Shown one piece after another: positions 9,799 to 16,484 of a stretch of 26,150 bases of DNA (the stretch's first letter is position 1; every line of letters begins with the position of its first letter). Below the pieces are notes generated by a model, which was given only the letters and a program-made list of their open reading frames with translations, was not told the origin of the DNA and did no database searches. The stretch lies in the NCBI GenBank assembly GCA_016783105.1, contig JADHXF010000019.1:1-26150 (forward strand), given 5' to 3'. This stretch comes from Dehalococcoidales bacterium (GTDB lineage Bacteria > Chloroflexota > Dehalococcoidia > Dehalococcoidales > RBG-16-60-22). A program made the position numbers and the translations under genes.

Positions 9799-9813
9799 AA
9801 TATACTGGCTTGA

Positions 9814-10473
9814 ATGAAAGGTAAACTGGCAGTGAGGGTGAAGTTTCCAGAGCGGTATCAGGCACCGTCCTTTATCGAGGAAGAGGAACTGCTGGCACGG
9901 GGAATCAAGCTTATTGCCGGGGTGGATGAGGTGGGGAGGGGCTCAATAGCCGGGCCGGTGGTTGCCGCCGCGGTCATCCTGCCGGATAATATCAGTGCAT
10001 CGTGGCTCGCTGAGGTAAGGGACAGCAAGCAACTGAGTCCGGTAAAGCGTGAGATTCTGGCCAGACATATCAGGGAAACAGCGATATCGTTCGGCATTGG
10101 CGCGGTGAGTCACAGGCTTATCGATACAATGGGTATCGTCAGGGCAAACATGCTGGCGATGAAAATGGCCATAGAAAAGCTGGCGCCGGTGCCGCAGTAC
10201 CTGCTCATTGACTATCTGCAACTGCCAGCAGTACAACTACCGCAGAAGGGTATCACTAGCGGCGACTGCAAGTGCTTTTCTATTGCCTGTGCTTCCATTG
10301 TGGCCAAGGTGGCCAGAGATGAGATGATGGTCAGGATGGACCGATTTTTTTCGGGATACCGGCTGGCGGAAAACAAGGGATACTGTACTGAAGCGCATGT
10401 GGCGGGGCTGTCACGGCTGGGGCCTTCACCCATTCACCGGCGGACTTTTGAGCCGGTCAGGGGCTATCTCTAG
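9814..10473 (+). CDS. rnhB: Ribonuclease HII
   Basis: Endonuclease that cuts the RNA strand of RNA-DNA hybrids and single ribonucleotides in DNA. The active-site GVDEVGRGSIAGP has Asp38 and Glu39; LLIDYLQL gives a further Asp, and SIACASIVAKVARDEMM and NKGYCTEAHVAGL are typical. It has 219 residues from ATG 9814. No Shine-Dalgarno sequence is visible, and TATACT (9801-9806) ends only seven bases before the ATG, so transcription could begin almost at the start codon; GTG codons at 9832 and 9838 are in-frame alternatives. YraN follows after nine bases, as in many genomes. Confidence 0.94.
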   Translation: MKGKLAVRVKFPERYQAPSFIEEEELLARGIKLIAGVDEVGRGSIAGPVVAAAVILPDNISASWLAEVRDSKQLSPVKREILARHIRETAISFGIGAVSHRLIDTMGIVRANMLAMKMAIEKLAPVPQYLLIDYLQLPAVQLPQKGITSGDCKCFSIACASIVAKVARDEMMVRMDRFFSGYRLAENKGYCTEAHVAGLSRLGPSPIHRRTFEPVRGYL

Positions 10474-10482
10474 GCAGGAACC

Positions 10483-10848
10483 ATGAAGCGCCAGGAAACG
10501 GGCATTCTGGGGGAAAAGCTGGCGGCGGGATTTCTGCAAAAGCAGGGGTATCATATCCTGCAGACGAATTACCGCTGCCCGGAAGGGGAAGTTGACATTG
10601 TTGCCCGATATAAAGACTGCCTGGTTTTTGTCGAGGTGCGGACAAAGCGGAGTTCAGAATTCGGCAGTCCGGAGGAATCAATTACGCCGGCGAAAATGGA
10701 CAAACTGAGAAGGGTAGCCGCTCACTACCGCCAGAAACACGACGATGTGCCCGCTTCCTGGCGGATTGACGTCGTTGCTATTGAGCTGGACCGGCGGAAC
10801 CGGCCGCTGCGTATGGAACATATCGAAAACGCCGTTGGTGAAGCGTAA
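10483..10848 (+). CDS. YraN family endonuclease-like protein (UPF0102)
   Basis: A 121-residue protein of the UPF0102/YraN family, which has a restriction-endonuclease-like fold; its cellular role is not settled. Visible motifs are GILGEKLAAGFLQKQGY, NYRCPEGEVDIVARY and LVFVEVRTKRSSEFG, which carry the Glu/Asp and ExK-type residues of the PD-(D/E)xK core. Length is typical. It is nine bases after rnhB, a pairing often conserved in bacteria. ATG 10483 follows GCAGGAACC. Confidence 0.9.
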   Translation: MKRQETGILGEKLAAGFLQKQGYHILQTNYRCPEGEVDIVARYKDCLVFVEVRTKRSSEFGSPEESITPAKMDKLRRVAAHYRQKHDDVPASWRIDVVAIELDRRNRPLRMEHIENAVGEA

Positions 10849-10860
10849 GCCACAGCCAGC

Positions 10861-10889
10861 TTTACCCCTCTAATCGGCTGTGCTAGAAT
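10861..10889 (+). promoter_or_regulatory. Promoter of the thiD2-like gene
   Basis: TTTACC (10861-10866), 17-base spacer, TAGAAT (10884-10889) with TG at 10881-10882, an extended -10. Transcription should begin near 10896, only about eight bases before the ATG at 10904. This argues against the in-frame GTG at 10880, which lies inside the promoter. Confidence 0.5.
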
Positions 10890-10903
10890 TAACCCACCTG
10901 GAG

Positions 10904-11326
10904 ATGGATAATTTACCCGAGCAGACACTGCGCATCATTGATGCCAATGTGAACCGCATTGGTGAGGGCCTGCGTGTCCTTGAGGATGTCAGCCGGCTGC
11001 TGCTCAACAGTGGCGACCTGAGTCAGCGGTTAAAAAACCTGCGCCACGAGCTGGTGAGGACAGAGCGGGCGCTGGAGCGGCGGCTCATTCAGGCGCGGGA
11101 CGCTGTCGGCGACGTTGGCCGCGATCTTGAAGTGCCGGGGGAGTCAAAGCAGAGGGACTTGCCATCCGTGGTGATAGCCAATTCGCGCCGGGTGCAGGAA
11201 TCGCTGCGGGTTATGGAAGAGCTGGCCAAACTGCCGGGCACAGTTCTGGACTCGGAAAAGTACAAACAGGCCCGCTTCTCGCTCTACACGATAGAAAAGG
11301 AGCTGATGGGCCGGCTGACAGAGTGA
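10904..11326 (+). CDS. ThiD2-type hydroxymethylpyrimidine phosphate kinase domain protein
   Basis: The 140-residue product matches the ThiD2 family (the domain often fused to the N-terminus of thiamin-phosphate synthase): RIIDANVNRIGEGLRVLEDV at the start, LRHELVRTERAL, ARDAVGDVGRD, and ANSRRVQESLRVMEELAK, then YTIEKEL. The family is reported to phosphorylate HMP-P in thiamin synthesis. Here it stands alone, without the ThiE barrel and with no thiamin gene beside it in the window. Such proteins are often misnamed thiamin-phosphate pyrophosphorylase. The ATG at 10904 is preferred over GTG 10880 because the promoter covers the latter. A weak GGAG directly abuts the ATG, so translation may be near-leaderless. 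Confidence 0.78.
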   Translation: MDNLPEQTLRIIDANVNRIGEGLRVLEDVSRLLLNSGDLSQRLKNLRHELVRTERALERRLIQARDAVGDVGRDLEVPGESKQRDLPSVVIANSRRVQESLRVMEELAKLPGTVLDSEKYKQARFSLYTIEKELMGRLTE

Positions 11327-11369
11327 CGGAGGCGTGCCGCCAGATAATCAAACGGCTTGAGGTAAGAAA

Positions 11370-12011
11370 ATGAGCGGGTTAAGTGATAATCTGGAAAAAA
11401 TTGCGGAACAGGTAAGGCGAAATTTCACGGAACTGGACGCGGCCAGGGAGAAAGTATTGCCCGGCTGTCGCGAGGTGATTCGAAATTGCAGTCAGGCGAT
11501 TCGTGCCGTGCACCGGCAGGAGTTCGAGCGGGCAGTGGAACTGCTGAAGACGGCTCGAAGCCTGCTCAACGAAGCGGAACAGACGGTGGCCGACTATAAT
11601 GAACTGAGTAACACCGGCTTTTTCAGAGATGCGCAGAAGGAATATGCTGAGGGAAGCGTTCTCCTCTCCGTGGTGAACAGGAAGCAGATACCTTCCCCGG
11701 AGGAGCTGGGCATAGATGATGCCGCTTACCTGAACGGCCTGGGGGAAGCGGTGGGGGAATTGAGGCGTTACCTGCTGGACAGCATGAGGCAGGGCGATGT
11801 ATCGAGGGGGGAGGAACTGCTGAGAGTGATGGACGATGTTTACAGCGTCCTGGTGACCATTGACTTTCCTGATGCCATTACCGGCGGACTCCGGCGTACC
11901 ACGGACATGGTTCGCGGTGTGCTGGAGAGAACGCGCAGCGACCTCACCATCCTTGTCAGGCAGAAGGACCTGGAGAACAGGCTGGAACAAATAAAGGGAG
12001 ATAGTAAATAA
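11370..12011 (+). CDS. Translin family RNA-binding protein
   Basis: A 213-residue all-helical protein that I assign to the translin/TRAX family. Supporting segments are IRNCSQAIRAVHRQEFERA (37-55), KEYAEGSVLLS (90-100), QIPSPEELGI (106-115), GLGEAVGELRRYLLD (123-137), GDVSRGEELLRVMDDVY (142-158) and DFPDAITGGLRRTTDMVRG (165-183). Glu91 and Glu94 occupy the EYxE pair that in TRAX supplies catalytic acids of the C3PO ribonuclease, and Asp155/Asp156 lie in the helix where a third acid is expected. Translins bind single-stranded RNA and DNA as octamers. It follows ThiD2 by 43 bases; GAGGTAAG is the ribosome site. Family members are best known from eukaryotes and archaea. Its bacterial role is unknown. 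Confidence 0.8.
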   Translation: MSGLSDNLEKIAEQVRRNFTELDAAREKVLPGCREVIRNCSQAIRAVHRQEFERAVELLKTARSLLNEAEQTVADYNELSNTGFFRDAQKEYAEGSVLLSVVNRKQIPSPEELGIDDAAYLNGLGEAVGELRRYLLDSMRQGDVSRGEELLRVMDDVYSVLVTIDFPDAITGGLRRTTDMVRGVLERTRSDLTILVRQKDLENRLEQIKGDSK

Positions 12012-12018
12012 TTGCTTA

Positions 12019-12047
12019 TTGACCGTAATCGGAAAATGCGCTAAACT
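12019..12047 (+). promoter_or_regulatory. Promoter of the hppA leader
   Basis: TTGACC (12019-12024), 17-base spacer, TAAACT (12042-12047). Expected start of transcription is near 12054, giving a leader of about 104 bases before hppA. The intrinsic terminator at 12093-12123 lies within that leader. Confidence 0.6.
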
Positions 12048-12092
12048 AACATCATCAGTGAGCAAGCTAATAACAATGAAGTGAAGTTTTAT

Positions 12093-12123
12093 AGAAGGCG
12101 GTTGTGGACCTGCCTTCTTTTTT
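12093..12123 (+). terminator. Intrinsic terminator inside the hppA leader
   Basis: AGAAGGC (12093-12099) pairs with GCCTTCT (12112-12118), and the inner GGT/ACC (12100-12102 with 12108-12110) extends the stem with a single bulged T; six Ts follow through 12123. It is one of the best terminators in the window. It could end transcripts from the translin gene, but it also lies about 40 bases after the promoter at 12019, before the hppA ribosome site (CAGGAGGT), and no second promoter is visible between it and hppA. Confidence 0.75.
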
Positions 12124-12157
12124 AATGTTGAGAGTCGTATTTCAGGAGGTCTAGAGC

Positions 12158-14170
12158 ATGGATGCAATGGTTCTGCGTATACTGATTATTCTGTCGGGTG
12201 TACTGGCTCTTGGTTTTGTTGGCTATCTGGTGACAACGATTGTACGCGAGAGCCCGGGGAATGAGAAAATGCGTGAAATTTCCCATGCCATCCGGCAGGG
12301 GGCGATGGCCTTTCTGCGCCGCGAATTCACCACCCTGGCCATTTTCACTGTGGTGGTATTCATCATCCTGGCGATATTCATTGACCCGAAACCATATGTT
12401 GCCATCGCCTATGCCTGCGGCACGTTTACTTCAGCGCTGGCGGGCTGGCTGGGGATGAACATCGCCACCCTGGCGAATGCCAGGACGGCCAATGCCGCCA
12501 TCGGGAGCTGGGCCAAGGGGCTGAAAATAGCCTTTTCCAGCGGTGCGGTGATGGGCTTCTGCGTGGTTGGTCTGGGCCTGCTGGGGCTCTCCATCATCGC
12601 CTTTATCTGGAATGACAGCCACGTCTGGCTGGGGTTTGCTTTCGGTGCCTCATCCGTAGCCCTGTTTTTAAGGGTAGGCGGTGGCATCTTTACCAAGAGC
12701 GCGGATGTCGGTGCTGACCTGGTGGGCAAAGTGGAGAAAGGCATCCCGGAGGACGACCCGAGAAATCCGGCAGTAATTGCCGATAACGTTGGTGATAATG
12801 TCGGTGATGTGGCCGGTATGGGCTCGGACCTGTATGAATCTTACGTTTCAGCAATTGCCGCCTCAATGGTGCTGGGAGTCATCGTTCTTGGTACCGGGAT
12901 AGGCATGCTGCTGCCTCTGCTGCTCAGCGGGGCGGGCATTGTCTGCTCTATAATCGGTGCCCTTTCGGTAAGACCAAAAGATATAGACGCTGAGTTTGAG
13001 AAACAGGTCTCTATGGCGCATGGCGCCATGAACCGGGGCGTGTACGTGAGCAACATCCTGATGATAATCGCCAGCTTCTTGATTATCTGGTTCTACGTTG
13101 GCGAACTGGGACTCTTCTGGGCGGTGATAGCCGGTTTAATCGCCGGTTTCCTGATTGCAAAGGCGACGGAATACTTCACCTCGGCGGAATACGGTCCGGT
13201 GAAAAAGCTGGCCCGGGCGGCGGAGAGCGGGGCGGCGGTGACCATTATCGAGGGTATGGCTACCGGCTTCATGAGTACCGTGATACCGGTTCTCCTCGTG
13301 GCGATAGCGACGGTTCTCGCTTATATATTCGGTGGTCTGCTGGGCATCGCCGTTGCCTCGATGGGGATGCTCATTAACCTGGGAATGTTACTGGCCATGG
13401 ACTGCTACGGGCCGATTGCGGACAACTCGGCGGGCATCGCACAGATGGCCAACCTGGGCAAGAAGGTCAGGGAGCGCTGTGAGGCCCTCGATTCAGTGGG
13501 TAATACTACGGCTGCTCTGGGCAAGGGGTTCGCTATTGCCTCGGCAGCGCTGGCCTCACTGGCCTGGCTGGCTACGTATTTTGAGGTCGCTAATGTGGAA
13601 ATTGCCAGCCTGACCAATGTGGCCGTTATTGCTGGTGTACTTGTTGGCGGTATGCTTACTTTTATTTTCTGCGCTCTGGCAATGCGTGGTGTGGGCGCCG
13701 GTAGTTTTGCCATTGTTAATGAAGTTCGAAGACAGTTTCGCGAGATTAAAGGGCTGATGGAAGGGACTGCCAAACCCGATTACGTGCGCTGCGTTGATAT
13801 CGCCACGAAACGGGCACTGAAATCAATGATGTTACCGGGTATCCTGGTGCTGGCCGTGCCGCTTATCCTGGGCTTTACCCTTGGTCCGCAGGCAGTAGCC
13901 GGGCTACTCGTCGGATCGCTGCTCACCGGTTTCCTGATGGCGGTGATGATGGCCAATGCCGGTGGCGCCTGGGACAATGCCAAGAAGTTCATTGAAGCCG
14001 GCAACTTCGGTGGCAAAGGCAGCGAGGCGCACAAAGCCGCTGTTATCGGCGATACGGTCGGTGACCCGTTCAAGGATACGGCGGGGCCGTCTCTCAACAT
14101 ACTCATCAAGCTGGTTGGTAAAGTGGCGGTCATCTTCGGGCCGATCTTCGTCATGCTGGTACCGCTTTAA
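12158..14170 (+). CDS. hppA: Membrane-bound K+-dependent pyrophosphatase, probable ion pump
   Basis: Integral membrane pyrophosphatase that couples PPi hydrolysis to Na+ and/or H+ export. The protein has 670 residues and about 16 membrane segments. Substrate motifs are DVGADLVGKVEKGIPEDDPR, DNVGDNVGDVAGMGSDLYES and GDTVGDPFKDTAGPSLNIL. GNTTAA at 448-453 has Ala at the position that is Lys in K+-independent enzymes, so it should need K+. Glu227-Ser228 and Asn647 fit the pattern reported for Na+-transporting members, so Na+ transport is likely but not certain. The ATG is preceded by CAGGAGGT, an excellent ribosome site. It stands alone, convergent with the metallo-beta-lactamase gene, 22 bases away, with no clear terminator between. 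Confidence 0.95.
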   Translation: MDAMVLRILIILSGVLALGFVGYLVTTIVRESPGNEKMREISHAIRQGAMAFLRREFTTLAIFTVVVFIILAIFIDPKPYVAIAYACGTFTSALAGWLGMNIATLANARTANAAIGSWAKGLKIAFSSGAVMGFCVVGLGLLGLSIIAFIWNDSHVWLGFAFGASSVALFLRVGGGIFTKSADVGADLVGKVEKGIPEDDPRNPAVIADNVGDNVGDVAGMGSDLYESYVSAIAASMVLGVIVLGTGIGMLLPLLLSGAGIVCSIIGALSVRPKDIDAEFEKQVSMAHGAMNRGVYVSNILMIIASFLIIWFYVGELGLFWAVIAGLIAGFLIAKATEYFTSAEYGPVKKLARAAESGAAVTIIEGMATGFMSTVIPVLLVAIATVLAYIFGGLLGIAVASMGMLINLGMLLAMDCYGPIADNSAGIAQMANLGKKVRERCEALDSVGNTTAALGKGFAIASAALASLAWLATYFEVANVEIASLTNVAVIAGVLVGGMLTFIFCALAMRGVGAGSFAIVNEVRRQFREIKGLMEGTAKPDYVRCVDIATKRALKSMMLPGILVLAVPLILGFTLGPQAVAGLLVGSLLTGFLMAVMMANAGGAWDNAKKFIEAGNFGGKGSEAHKAAVIGDTVGDPFKDTAGPSLNILIKLVGKVAVIFGPIFVMLVPL

Positions 14171-14192
14171 GTTATAAAGCCTTTTCTTGTTA

Positions 14193-14813
14193 CTACATAT
14201 TTAAAAACGGATTATCACGTCGTTCCGCACCGATGGTTGTCTTTGGCCCGTGACCGGGGTAGACGATAGTTTCATCGGGCAGAGCCATGAGCGTGGCCTG
14301 AAGACTATTCATAAGCTGCGCGTAGTCCCCGCCGGGCAGGTCGTAGCGTCCAATGCCGTAATTGAAAAGGGTGTCACCGCTGAAAAGGACACCATGTCCC
14401 AGCAGGCAGATGCCTCCGGGAGTGTGTCCCGGCGTGTGAATTACCTTGAAATGCAGCTCACCGATATCTATGCTGTCGCCATCATTGAGCAGTCTGTCTG
14501 GAGGGGGCGGGGACGGGCAGTGGAAACCGAAGGTGAGGGCGAGAGCCTGTTGTCGGTGATATTCGGAGTCGCTGGTGTGAACCGCTATTTCGGCCCCGGT
14601 GGCTTCCTTAACCTCCTTCAGAGCGGCAATATGGTCAGGGTGTCCGTGGGTGAGGATAATGAATCTTACTGTTAACCCGAATTCTGCAACGTTCTGCAAG
14701 ATAACTTCCGCTTCATCGGCCGGGTCAATAATAACTCCCTCTCTGGTAGCTTCATCACCGACGATGTAGCAGTTGGATGCCAGTGGCCCGACAACCAGTA
14801 ATTTCATAATCAT
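14193..14813 (-). CDS. MBL-fold metallohydrolase, glyoxalase II-like
   Basis: A 206-residue single-domain metallo-beta-lactamase protein. The metal ligands are visible: HGHPDH at 56-61, the His in HTPGHTPGG, Asp in FSGDTLF and His in YPGHGP. The start segment LLVVGPLASNCYIVGDE and overall length are those of the small glyoxalase II-like (YcbL/GloB-type) hydrolases; the substrate could be S-lactoylglutathione-like thioesters or another ester and is not shown by the sequence. ATG 14813 has GGAGAG four bases upstream; a second in-frame ATG two codons later is possible. It is convergent with hppA and divergent from the DUF1015 gene. Confidence 0.88.
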   Translation of the reverse strand: MIMKLLVVGPLASNCYIVGDEATREGVIIDPADEAEVILQNVAEFGLTVRFIILTHGHPDHIAALKEVKEATGAEIAVHTSDSEYHRQQALALTFGFHCPSPPPPDRLLNDGDSIDIGELHFKVIHTPGHTPGGICLLGHGVLFSGDTLFNYGIGRYDLPGGDYAQLMNSLQATLMALPDETIVYPGHGPKTTIGAERRDNPFLNM

Positions 14814-14846
14814 GGTGCTCTCCAGTATTAATTCCGATATTGAAAA

Positions 14847-14866
14847 GCGTCAGCCTTCACTGACGC
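14847..14866 (-). other. Perfect hairpin in the leader of the MBL gene
   Basis: GCGTCAG and CTGACGC form a perfect 7-bp stem around a six-base loop. Read on the minus strand the stem is followed by TTTTC (14842-14846), so it resembles a weak terminator or a 5' stabilising hairpin placed a few bases after the predicted transcription start and before the MBL ribosome site. A protein operator is the other option. Confidence 0.5.
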
Positions 14867-14875
14867 CAACTCTGC

Positions 14876-14904
14876 ATTTTACCACTATACCCGATTCTGC
14901 TCAA
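14876..14904 (-). promoter_or_regulatory. Minus-strand promoter of the MBL gene
   Basis: On the minus strand, TTGAGC (14904-14899) and TAAAAT (14881-14876) are separated by 17 bases. The start of transcription would be near 14869, giving a leader of about 55 bases. It lies back to back with the plus-strand promoter at 14914. Confidence 0.5.
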
Positions 14905-14913
14905 GGAAGAGGC

Positions 14914-14943
14914 TTGTTATTCAGGTATCAGATACGTTAAACT
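14914..14943 (+). promoter_or_regulatory. Promoter of the DUF1015 gene
   Basis: TTGTTA (14914-14919), 18-base spacer, TAAACT (14938-14943). The start would be near 14950, leaving a leader of about 45 bases before the ATG at 14995. It excludes the in-frame ATG at 14944, which touches the -10 box. Confidence 0.4.
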
Positions 14944-14994
14944 ATGTATGATTGCCTCTTCATGTTATCAGCAAAGACGGGGATTCCATTATTC

Positions 14995-16314
14995 ATGTCT
15001 GACATTTATCCTTTTCGTGGAGTCCGTTATAACCAGACGATAAAAAGCGAGCTGGCAAAGGTGGTCTGCCCGCCTTACGATATCATCCCTTCGCATATGC
15101 AGTCGGAGCTCTATGAGCGCAGTGAACACAATTTCATCCGGCTTGAGCATGCACGGAGCCTGCCTCAGGATACCGCTTCGGAAAGTAAATACACCCGTTC
15201 CGCATCTACGCTGGCACAGTGGCTGGCGCAGGGGATTCTCACCGTTGATGAAGCCCCAGCCGTTTACCTCCATGACCACTATTTTCCGTATCAGGGTAAC
15301 GAATACCGGAGGCGGGGAATTATCGCGCTGGTCAGACTGGAAGAGTGGGAGCGGCGGGTGATACGTCCTCACGAGGGTACGCTGGCCAATCCTAAAAGTG
15401 ACCGGCTTACGCTGCTGCGCGCGCTCCAGGCCGATACCAGCTCCATTCTGGCTCTCTTTGAAGACCCCGACCAGCGGATTGCTTCTGTGCTGGGAGCCAA
15501 AGAGAAGGACGAACCCCTGATTCATTTCAATACCGACAACGGTGAGAAACACGTTCTTCGGGCTATTACTGAAGCGGAAATGCTGGCTCAAATACAGCGG
15601 AACCTGGCCCGGCAGCCCCTCTATATTGCCGACGGGCACCATCGCTATGAAAGCGCTCTGGCCTACCGGCAGGAACGTCGTGAGAAGCTGGGACAGACTT
15701 CAGGGGACGAGGGTTTCGATTTCGTGATGATGACGCTCGTTGATTTCGCCGACCCCGGCCTGGTTATCCTGCCACCGCACCGGCTGGTACGCGGTTTACC
15801 GGCAAATAAGCTGGACGATGTCTGGAGTGGACTGACCTCGTTCTTTCAAATTCAGGAACTGCCGTTCAGCTCGGCTGATGTCTGGTCAAAGGTGAACACC
15901 TTTTTAACCGGGGAGGCGGGCCAGGGAAATATCGCACTTATCGGGCCGAGCGGTAAAAATCTCTTACTGCTGAAGCCGCGTGATTTTACATCGCTGAAAA
16001 AGTTCATGCCCGGCTCGCGTTCTGAGCAGTATCAGAAGCTGACCGTCAGTATTCTGGACCACGTTATTCTGGAGAAACTTTTGGGCCTGAAACTGGAACG
16101 GGAGGCGGAGACACTGGCCTACAGCTACGACCAGTTCGATGCGGCAGACAGGGTTCTCAGTGGAGAATACCAGATGGCGTTCCTGATAAGTCCGATAAGG
16201 GCAGACGTTATCAAAAGGATTGCTGATGTCGGCGACCGGATGCCCAGAAAGTCGACCTACTTCTATCCCAAGGTGCCTTCGGGGCTGGTATTCTACCGGA
16301 TGGCAGACTGGTAA
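14995..16314 (+). CDS. DUF1015 family protein, possible serine metabolism enzyme
   Basis: A 439-residue cytoplasmic protein of the DUF1015 family. Typical segments are the start SDIYPFRGVRYN, VVCPPYDIIP, NFIRLEHA, YLHDHYFPYQG, RRGIIALVRLEEWERRVIRPHE, and YIADGHHRYESALAY with Asp213-Gly-His-His-Arg. That DGHHR core resembles the active loop of ParB/sulfiredoxin-fold proteins, which include free serine kinases, but this is inference. ATG 14995 is chosen because the protein family begins with xxIxPFRGxRYN and the longer frame from 14944 starts inside the promoter; the ribosome site is weak. DUF1015 genes are, as I recall, often close to serA and class V aminotransferases; one of the latter lies 2.4 kb downstream here. 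Confidence 0.85.
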   Translation: MSDIYPFRGVRYNQTIKSELAKVVCPPYDIIPSHMQSELYERSEHNFIRLEHARSLPQDTASESKYTRSASTLAQWLAQGILTVDEAPAVYLHDHYFPYQGNEYRRRGIIALVRLEEWERRVIRPHEGTLANPKSDRLTLLRALQADTSSILALFEDPDQRIASVLGAKEKDEPLIHFNTDNGEKHVLRAITEAEMLAQIQRNLARQPLYIADGHHRYESALAYRQERREKLGQTSGDEGFDFVMMTLVDFADPGLVILPPHRLVRGLPANKLDDVWSGLTSFFQIQELPFSSADVWSKVNTFLTGEAGQGNIALIGPSGKNLLLLKPRDFTSLKKFMPGSRSEQYQKLTVSILDHVILEKLLGLKLEREAETLAYSYDQFDAADRVLSGEYQMAFLISPIRADVIKRIADVGDRMPRKSTYFYPKVPSGLVFYRMADW

Positions 16315-16339
16315 CACATTGCTAAACCATTGTGTTCGG

Positions 16340-16369
16340 TTGACGCTTTAGCTCGCCTTATGCTACCAT
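16340..16369 (+). promoter_or_regulatory. Promoter upstream of ribF
   Basis: TTGACG (16340-16345), 18-base spacer, TACCAT (16364-16369) with TG at 16361-16362 (extended -10). Transcription should start near 16376, about 108 bases before ribF, and a terminator-like hairpin follows at 16398. A second -10 like box, TATATT at 16443-16448, lies nearer the gene but has only a poor -35. Confidence 0.5.
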
Positions 16370-16397
16370 AGAGACGTTTCAGGAAGTTGGCCAACAC

Positions 16398-16421
16398 GGG
16401 GTTTGCAAAGAGCCCTTTTTT
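16398..16421 (+). terminator. Terminator-like hairpin in the ribF leader
   Basis: GGGTTT (16399-16404) can pair with GAGCCC (16410-16415), with two G-T pairs and a GCAAA loop, followed by six Ts (16416-16421). The stem is moderate. It may end DUF1015 transcripts, but it lies about 22 bases downstream of the start predicted for the promoter at 16340. Confidence 0.45.
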
Positions 16422-16484
16422 CATTTTATCCTTGTAGTAGGCTATATTTAATCAATAAGGTAATTACTGACAGGGAAAAAGACA

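Noticed and set aside
10880..10903. GTG 10880 as the start of the ThiD2 gene
   Set aside because: It lies within the extended -10 promoter and upstream of the predicted transcription start.
14171..14192. Bidirectional terminator between hppA and the MBL gene
   Set aside because: The 22-base gap is AT-rich but forms no stem that I can see.
14944..14994. Longer DUF1015 start at ATG 14944
   Set aside because: It touches the predicted -10 box and adds 17 residues with no family counterpart; the conserved start motif begins just after ATG 14995.
16315..16484. FMN riboswitch ahead of ribF
   Set aside because: None of the conserved FMN aptamer segments is present; only a promoter, a palindrome and a terminator-like stem are seen.
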